Of a stretch of DNA of 62,543 nucleotides, positions 58,657 through 62,543 are shown one piece after another. Each line of letters begins with the position of its first letter. Position 1 is the stretch's first letter. The DNA is from Bacillota bacterium (GTDB lineage Bacteria > Bacillota > UBA4882 > UBA8346), in contig JAEZJQ010000007.1 in NCBI GenBank assembly GCA_023436305.1, positions 1 through 62,543 on the forward strand. Direction: 5' to 3'. The translations under genes and the position numbers were made by a program. Under the pieces are notes generated by a model. That model worked only from the letters and a program-made list of their open reading frames with translations. It was not told the origin of the DNA and ran no database searches.

Positions 58657-59382
58657 TCAATCACTTATTCTCTCCGGTAATAAAGTCTCATTAATCAACT
58701 CTACAATCCGCTCCATATGCTGATGAATAAAAAAATGACCCCCCGGGAATTTGAATGTACGGCATTGCCCGTTGGTATATTGAGCCCATTCATTCATATC
58801 ATGTTTGATGATCGGGTCGTCTTCGCCATTGAGTACCGTGAGATTACAGTTCAATCTCCGCGGTTTTTCCTCAAACCGGTAATTTTCAACAACTTTAAAA
58901 TCGGCCCGTAAAACAGGGATGAACATGTCAAGCAATTCCTGGCTTTGAAAAATTTCCGAGGAAGCGATTCCCATCTGCTTGATTGTTTCGATAAGTTTAA
59001 CGTCCGGTAATCCGGAAAATAGTTGGTCTGGTTGAATCGGGTTATGCGGCGCATCTCTTCCGGATAAAAACAAATGCCCTAAAGGCGGATGCTCCATGGA
59101 TTGTACTTGGTGGGATAATTCATACGCCAGTAAGCTTCCCATGCTATGCCCATATATGGCATATGGCCGGCTATCAATGGATTGTCTTAGCGACTTATAG
59201 AGATCGGCGACCACTTCATTGAAATCTTCATATAAAGGTTCCCGATATCGTTTCCCCCGCCCGGGTAATTCGAGAGGGACAAGTTCAATTTGCTTATCCA
59301 GAAGCCCTTTCCATCGAAAATAACTCACGGCCGACCCACCGGCAAAAGGAATGCAAAAGAGGATCATTTTTGGGGTAGGCAT
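58657..59382 (-). CDS. Type II thioesterase (alpha/beta hydrolase)
   Basis: These enzymes remove wrong or stalled intermediates from NRPS and PKS carrier proteins. The 241-residue protein has FCIPFAGGSAVSYFRWKGLL at the start, the nucleophile elbow YGHSMGSLLAYEL (Ser about residue 93), the acid region VLNGEDDPIIKHDM and the catalytic His in FPGGHFFIHQHMERI. No NRPS or PKS gene lies in the window, so it is an orphan here. GAGAG precedes the ATG by 6 nt. A standalone fatty-acyl role is possible. Confidence 0.9.
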   Translation of the reverse strand: MPTPKMILFCIPFAGGSAVSYFRWKGLLDKQIELVPLELPGRGKRYREPLYEDFNEVVADLYKSLRQSIDSRPYAIYGHSMGSLLAYELSHQVQSMEHPPLGHLFLSGRDAPHNPIQPDQLFSGLPDVKLIETIKQMGIASSEIFQSQELLDMFIPVLRADFKVVENYRFEEKPRRLNCNLTVLNGEDDPIIKHDMNEWAQYTNGQCRTFKFPGGHFFIHQHMERIVELINETLLPERISD

Positions 59383-59558
59383 AATTACTCTCTTTCAATT
59401 ATTTTTCGTAACATAATTCCTTAAAATTATAGTTCTATTTAATAAAAATGTCAATTTCCGATATTATTATGCTAAATTACTGAATAAACTCTTTCAACCG
59501 CTAAATTCTTATCCAAAATATGATACTTCACGAATACGCCGGATTCAGCATTCACTCA

Positions 59559-60107
59559 CTAAAATAGCGCCACACCCACAATCCCAAAAATAACAATAAA
59601 AAATACCGGGTTAACTTTCGTGTATTTCAACAATAAAAAACCGGCAGCCGTTAACAGAATCGCCTTAATCCCCAGCAAGGAATGGAATAGGCTTTCCCAG
59701 GTTCCAACGACCGGTTTAAACCCGATGATATACACTGCGCCGATCAACAGCCCGATAACCACCGGTCTTACTCCGCCAAGCAGCATCTGAATATAGCGGT
59801 TGTTGTTGAACTCGACATAACGTCTGGTAATATAGACGAAAGCAATAAACGACGGCAAGCAAAGGCCTACGGTAGCGATAATGGCTCCCAATATACCGCC
59901 GACTTTGTAACCGATATAAGCCGATGAATCCACGGCAAAAGGGCCGGGGAAGATCTGAGCAATGGCGATTACCTTGGTATAATCTCGGGCGGCTGTCCAC
60001 CCATGAAGCACGATCTCCTTTTCAAAAAAAGGGATCATGGCATAGCCGCCCCCAAAACTAAAGGCGCCGATCTTAAAAAAAGTAATGAGCAATTGCAGGA
60101 ATTCCAT
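59559..60107 (-). CDS. Chromate transporter family protein, single CHR domain (second half)
   Basis: The protein of about 182 residues has a single CHR domain: KIGAFSFGGGYAMIPFFEKE, then AIAQIFPGPFAVDSSAYIGY, and five to six hydrophobic segments. Short-chain CHR proteins work in pairs with opposite topology. The ATG at 60107 has GGAAAGAG upstream; an upstream TTG is less likely. Its partner lies 150 nt upstream on the same strand. Transported anion could be chromate or sulfate; it is not provable here. Confidence 0.88.
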   Translation of the reverse strand: MEFLQLLITFFKIGAFSFGGGYAMIPFFEKEIVLHGWTAARDYTKVIAIAQIFPGPFAVDSSAYIGYKVGGILGAIIATVGLCLPSFIAFVYITRRYVEFNNNRYIQMLLGGVRPVVIGLLIGAVYIIGFKPVVGTWESLFHSLLGIKAILLTAAGFLLLKYTKVNPVFFIVIFGIVGVALF

Positions 60108-60259
60108 TTCGTTTCTCTTTCCGTCCAAGATATTTAGTTACGGGTTGTGAGTTGTGAGCACGGGTTACGAGTCACGGGTGTAAATAAATTTCGTCAAAAA
60201 AGAAGTCTATTGGATTGATTCGCTTCACTTTACAGCATATTATTTCTGGCCTGCATGAC

Positions 60260-60841
60260 CTATTTGGGAGTTCCTTCATGAGTCCCGCCGGAATCGGAGC
60301 GGGTGGCCAATATTATGTTCCGGGAAAATCCAATGACCGCAACTCCCAGGATCACCAACACCGCGTTGATTTTAAACAGAACCAAACCCGCCGCTGACAG
60401 CAGTACGAGCAAAACATCAAAATAGTCCTTCACCGCCGACTTCCACAGTTTGGTGATGGAATAGACGATTAGTGATGAAACCCCAATTAGTATCCCGGTA
60501 AAAGTTTTCCGTATCCAGGGGTTGTCGGTATATTTCCACAAAAAAACCGTTACAATGATGGTGATGGCAAAAGTGGGAATGATGGAAGCCGAGGTGGCAA
60601 TAAACGCGCCCCAGAAACCCGCCACTCGGTAACCGATCATGGTTGCCGAGTTGGTAAAAACCACTCCCGGCAATGTTTGCCCAAGCGCCATAATATCAGT
60701 AAGCTCCTCGCCGCTGATCCACCTCCGGCGTTCCACCACTTCTTTTTCTAATAGGGGCGCTACCGCGTAGCCCCCGCCGAAAGCAATTATGCCTATCTTA
60801 AAAAAGGATTTGAACAGGGCGGTGTATAGTTCGGTTTTCAT
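60260..60841 (-). CDS. Chromate transporter family protein, single CHR domain (first half)
   Basis: The protein of about 193 residues has the same CHR fold as the neighbour: KIGIIAFGGGYAVAPLLEKEV, ALGQTLPGVVFTNSATMIGYRV, and about six hydrophobic helices. The ATG at 60841 has AGAGGTG upstream and is preferred over an upstream frame opening. Together with the downstream gene it forms a two-subunit ChrA-like exporter. Between them (60108-60259) is AT-rich noncoding sequence with repeated GTTGTGAG-type words. Confidence 0.88.
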   Translation of the reverse strand: MKTELYTALFKSFFKIGIIAFGGGYAVAPLLEKEVVERRRWISGEELTDIMALGQTLPGVVFTNSATMIGYRVAGFWGAFIATSASIIPTFAITIIVTVFLWKYTDNPWIRKTFTGILIGVSSLIVYSITKLWKSAVKDYFDVLLVLLSAAGLVLFKINAVLVILGVAVIGFSRNIILATRSDSGGTHEGTPK

Positions 60842-60897
60842 CGTTACACCTCTTGAACTCATTTACTTTGTTAAATATGGTGTCCCCATGCTATAGG

Positions 60898-62009
60898 TTA
60901 AATTGTATAAATAATCACTAAGAGTTTTCTTACCAAAGCAATGATTGCCTTTTTAGCTCCACGACGTTGCTTGACTTTCCAATACCAGGATGATAGATAT
61001 GAATTACGATTACGAGTAACTGACCAAGCTATTTCGCAAAGAATTCTTTTCACATAAGGATTACCATGGTTGGTCCGAGTAGACTTTTTTTTCCCGCACT
61101 TTCGTTGTTACCCGGAGTTAAACCAGCCCAGGAGCAGATATGTTCCGCTGTTTTAAACCGGCTCATATCAACTCCAATCTCGGCAATAATAGCCGCAGCA
61201 GCCGTAATATCAATACCCGGAATTCCGTCAAGTTGTTTCAACTGATGTTGATAGGTGGTCAACTCGGTTTCAATCTTTTGTTCAACTAATTGGAGATGCT
61301 GAAAGCTTTCATCCAATCGTTTTAATAAAAGCTGGAGGAATTCCATCTGAAGTTGGTCCATTTGCCCGTTAACTGCTTGCTTAATCTCACTTAGTTTTAT
61401 ACGGGCGCGTTTTTGAACGCAGCCTTCAACTTCTAAAGCGGATATCTGTCCGTAACGGGATAAGTGGTTAATAATAGCACGGCCGGATACTCCAAAAATG
61501 TCGGTTAAAAAACTTGAAAGTTTAAACCCACAGCTTTGTAAGTGTTTTTCAATACGATTCTTTTGGTCGCCGACTTCTTCCACAATACTTTTACGATATC
61601 TGGTTAAATCTCTTAAACGGTGGATTGGTTGGGCGGGAATGAAGCTTCCAGCGAGCAATCCGGCACGTAGTAAACTTGCAATCCATTCGGCATCTTTCAT
61701 GTCGGTCTTTTTTCCGGGAACATTTTTCATATGCCGGGCATTGGCAACAGTCAGTACTATATTTCCATCAAAAGCGCTTTCAAGAACATTATAAACCGGT
61801 TGCCAATATACTCCAGTGCTTTCCATGGCGACATGACGACAGTTTTCTTTAATCAGCCAAGCTTTCAGTTCTTCGAGTCCTTCTCGTAATGTAGAAAAGG
61901 TTCGAATCAAGGTCTCGGGTTTCTTTTCGACATCACCTTTTAAAAGGCAAACGACAACAGTTTCCTTATGAACATCCAGTCCACAACAGATTTTTAACAT
62001 ATCTTGCAT
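60898..62009 (-). CDS. IS110-family transposase, frameshifted at an A8 run
   Basis: IS110 transposases are DEDD/RuvC-like enzymes with a C-terminal transposase_20 domain bearing a catalytic Ser. Seen here: CCGLDVHKETVVVCLL (first Asp), HVAMESTGVYWQPVYNVLE, KKTDMKDAEWIASLLRAG (paired Asp) and IPGIDITAAAAIIAEIGVD. At A8 (61085-61092) the frame leaves the expected path after NNESAGKK and stops at 61050. A -1 slip restores STRTNHGNPYVKRILCEIA to a stop at 60898. The ATG at 62009 has AGGAG 7 nt upstream. The break may be decay, sequencing error or real frameshifting. Confidence 0.82.
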
Positions 62010-62033
62010 TGTGATACTCCTATTTAAAATTTC

Positions 62034-62300
62034 AGGGTTGATTGCCCGGGAAGATACGAAGTTTAACACTCGTGCTGGTCCCAAACTTTATTTGAATGGG
62101 GCGACAATTGGCTGTGCTCAAAGGCAATCGGGTTAAGTTAGTACTCGAGGTTTTACCGTCAAAAACACATCAACCTTTATCCCTGATATCTTAAGTTTGG
62201 CAGAAAATCAATCTGTTATCCCTTATTTTCATTCCTGGTTGTGCCTTACAGGCATGGATAGTTAGTATGAAAAATACCTTGCACCCAATTCTCCCAACGG
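62034..62300 (-). ncRNA. Candidate IS110 bridge RNA region
   Basis: IS110-group elements carry a structured RNA upstream of the transposase, which is right here on the plus-coordinate scale. The stretch is noncoding and can fold in parts: GATTGCC (62040-62046) with GGCAATC (62123-62129), and TGCC-ttaca-GGCA at 62242-62254. Internal loops that would specify target and donor cannot be assigned by eye. Confidence 0.35.
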
Positions 62301-62418
62301 TTTTTATAACTTGTGGGTAATGCTAAGCTCGCAAGGAAGGGGAATTGATATAATACCGGGGACACCCCGGCCCCCGCAAGGGCTTCCCTTGACCCTTTGA
62401 AAAGCGGTATTCCTATCG

Positions 62419-62543
62419 CTAGGAGTCTGTGCGCGTAACACTTTTTAATAACTTAAAACTATTATATGTTTTAAAACCACTATATATTGTATTAGAATAT
62501 GTCACTTAATACTAAATACACTTCGAAAATCAATTAGCCGCAC
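62419..62543. mobile_element. MITE-like short element, copy 2, cut by the window edge
   Basis: It starts with CTAGGAGTCTGTGCGCGTAA and shares the interior pattern of copy 1 (ATATATTGTATTA, then ACTAAATA). The sequence ends with TTAGCCGCAC, the first part of the expected right end, so only about 10 bp are missing. Copies 1 and 2 differ by several substitutions and a small length difference. Confidence 0.75.

Larger units (their letters stand above)
60880..62340. mobile_element. IS110-family element, ends not determined
   Basis: The transposase gene is flanked by a noncoding stretch of about 300-400 bp upstream (62010-62340), where IS110-group elements encode their guide (bridge) RNA. No terminal inverted repeats were found, as expected for the family. 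The exact ends cannot be fixed without comparison to other copies. Confidence 0.5.

Noticed and set aside
1..62543. CRISPR array, tRNA or rRNA gene
   Set aside because: No regularly spaced repeats, tRNA-like cloverleaf segments with a CCA end, or rRNA sequence were noticed by eye. A tRNA scan was not possible.

Overview
The window looks like the chromosome of an anaerobic, spore-forming, flagellated member of the Bacillota. Supporting signs are a cotJABC spore-coat operon, strong AGGAGG ribosome binding sites with ATG, GTG and TTG starts, a LexA box of the Bacillus type, LL-diaminopimelate aminotransferase, and abundant rubrerythrin and ferritin-like proteins. A large secretin gene suggests a two-membrane (diderm) envelope, so a diderm clostridial or Limnochordia-like lineage is a reasonable guess, though it is only inference. 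Plant polysaccharides appear to be a food source: there is a GH9 cellulase, a large CBM3 protein and a GH27 alpha-galactosidase.

Layout. 1-6.3 kb: end of an acetyltransferase gene, carB without carA, a second acetyltransferase, a P-loop protein and a secreted protein. 6.4-9.6 kb: a leftward five-gene operon (ABC ATPase, ABC permease, ECF sigma factor, zinc-type anti-sigma, small membrane protein) resembling the Bacillus sigY operon in a different order. 9.7-15 kb: accessory ground with relics of two toxin-antitoxin systems (AbrB/PIN and HepT-like), a C_GCAxxG_C_C redox protein, a small secreted protein between perfect 17-bp inverted repeats, a macro-domain protein, an AraC/GyrI regulator and trmO. 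15-23 kb: tex, an FtsB-like gene coupled to a small HTH gene, a YghO-like acetyltransferase, dapL, a CsoR-family regulator with CstR-like ligands and an FMN-dependent glutamate-synthase-like protein. 24-27.4 kb: a stress and spore cluster (cotJABC, a Cys-rich protein, a half-ferritin and a fused double half-ferritin). 27.8-30.4 kb: the secretin. 30.5-34.2 kb: metabolic genes (PurO-type IMP cyclohydrolase, CPBP protease, threonine aldolase).

34.4-41.8 kb is a tightly overlapping flagellar operon flgC-fliE-fliF-fliG-fliH-fliI-fliJ-motE-like, transcribed leftward. flgB is not upstream, and FliH carries fifteen uninterrupted 11-residue repeats. 42-46 kb has holA and the competence genes comEC and comEA. 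47.2-52.1 kb encodes the cellulase and a catalysis-free CBM3 protein, with LacI/CcpA-type operator candidates upstream of both. 52.4-54.9 kb is an SOS operon, umuD-umuC-SRAP, under a LexA box. 55.1-62.5 kb holds two copies of a short element with terminal inverted repeats, reverse rubrerythrin, ferritin, alpha-galactosidase, an orphan type II thioesterase, a split chromate transporter and an IS110-family element whose transposase is broken at an A8 tract that is a canonical -1 slippery site.

How the parts fit together: the sigY-like operon, SOS operon and CsoR-family regulator are stress-response modules. The ferritin, rubrerythrin and CotJC proteins are likely oxygen, peroxide and iron protection for an anaerobe and its spores. 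ComEC/ComEA and the secretin could belong to one DNA-uptake or pilus route if the cell is diderm. No single complete new system is proven here. The strongest candidates for follow-up are the secretin with five STN-like repeats, the hendecad-expanded FliH, the fused half-ferritin, and the secreted-protein cassette bounded by inverted repeats.
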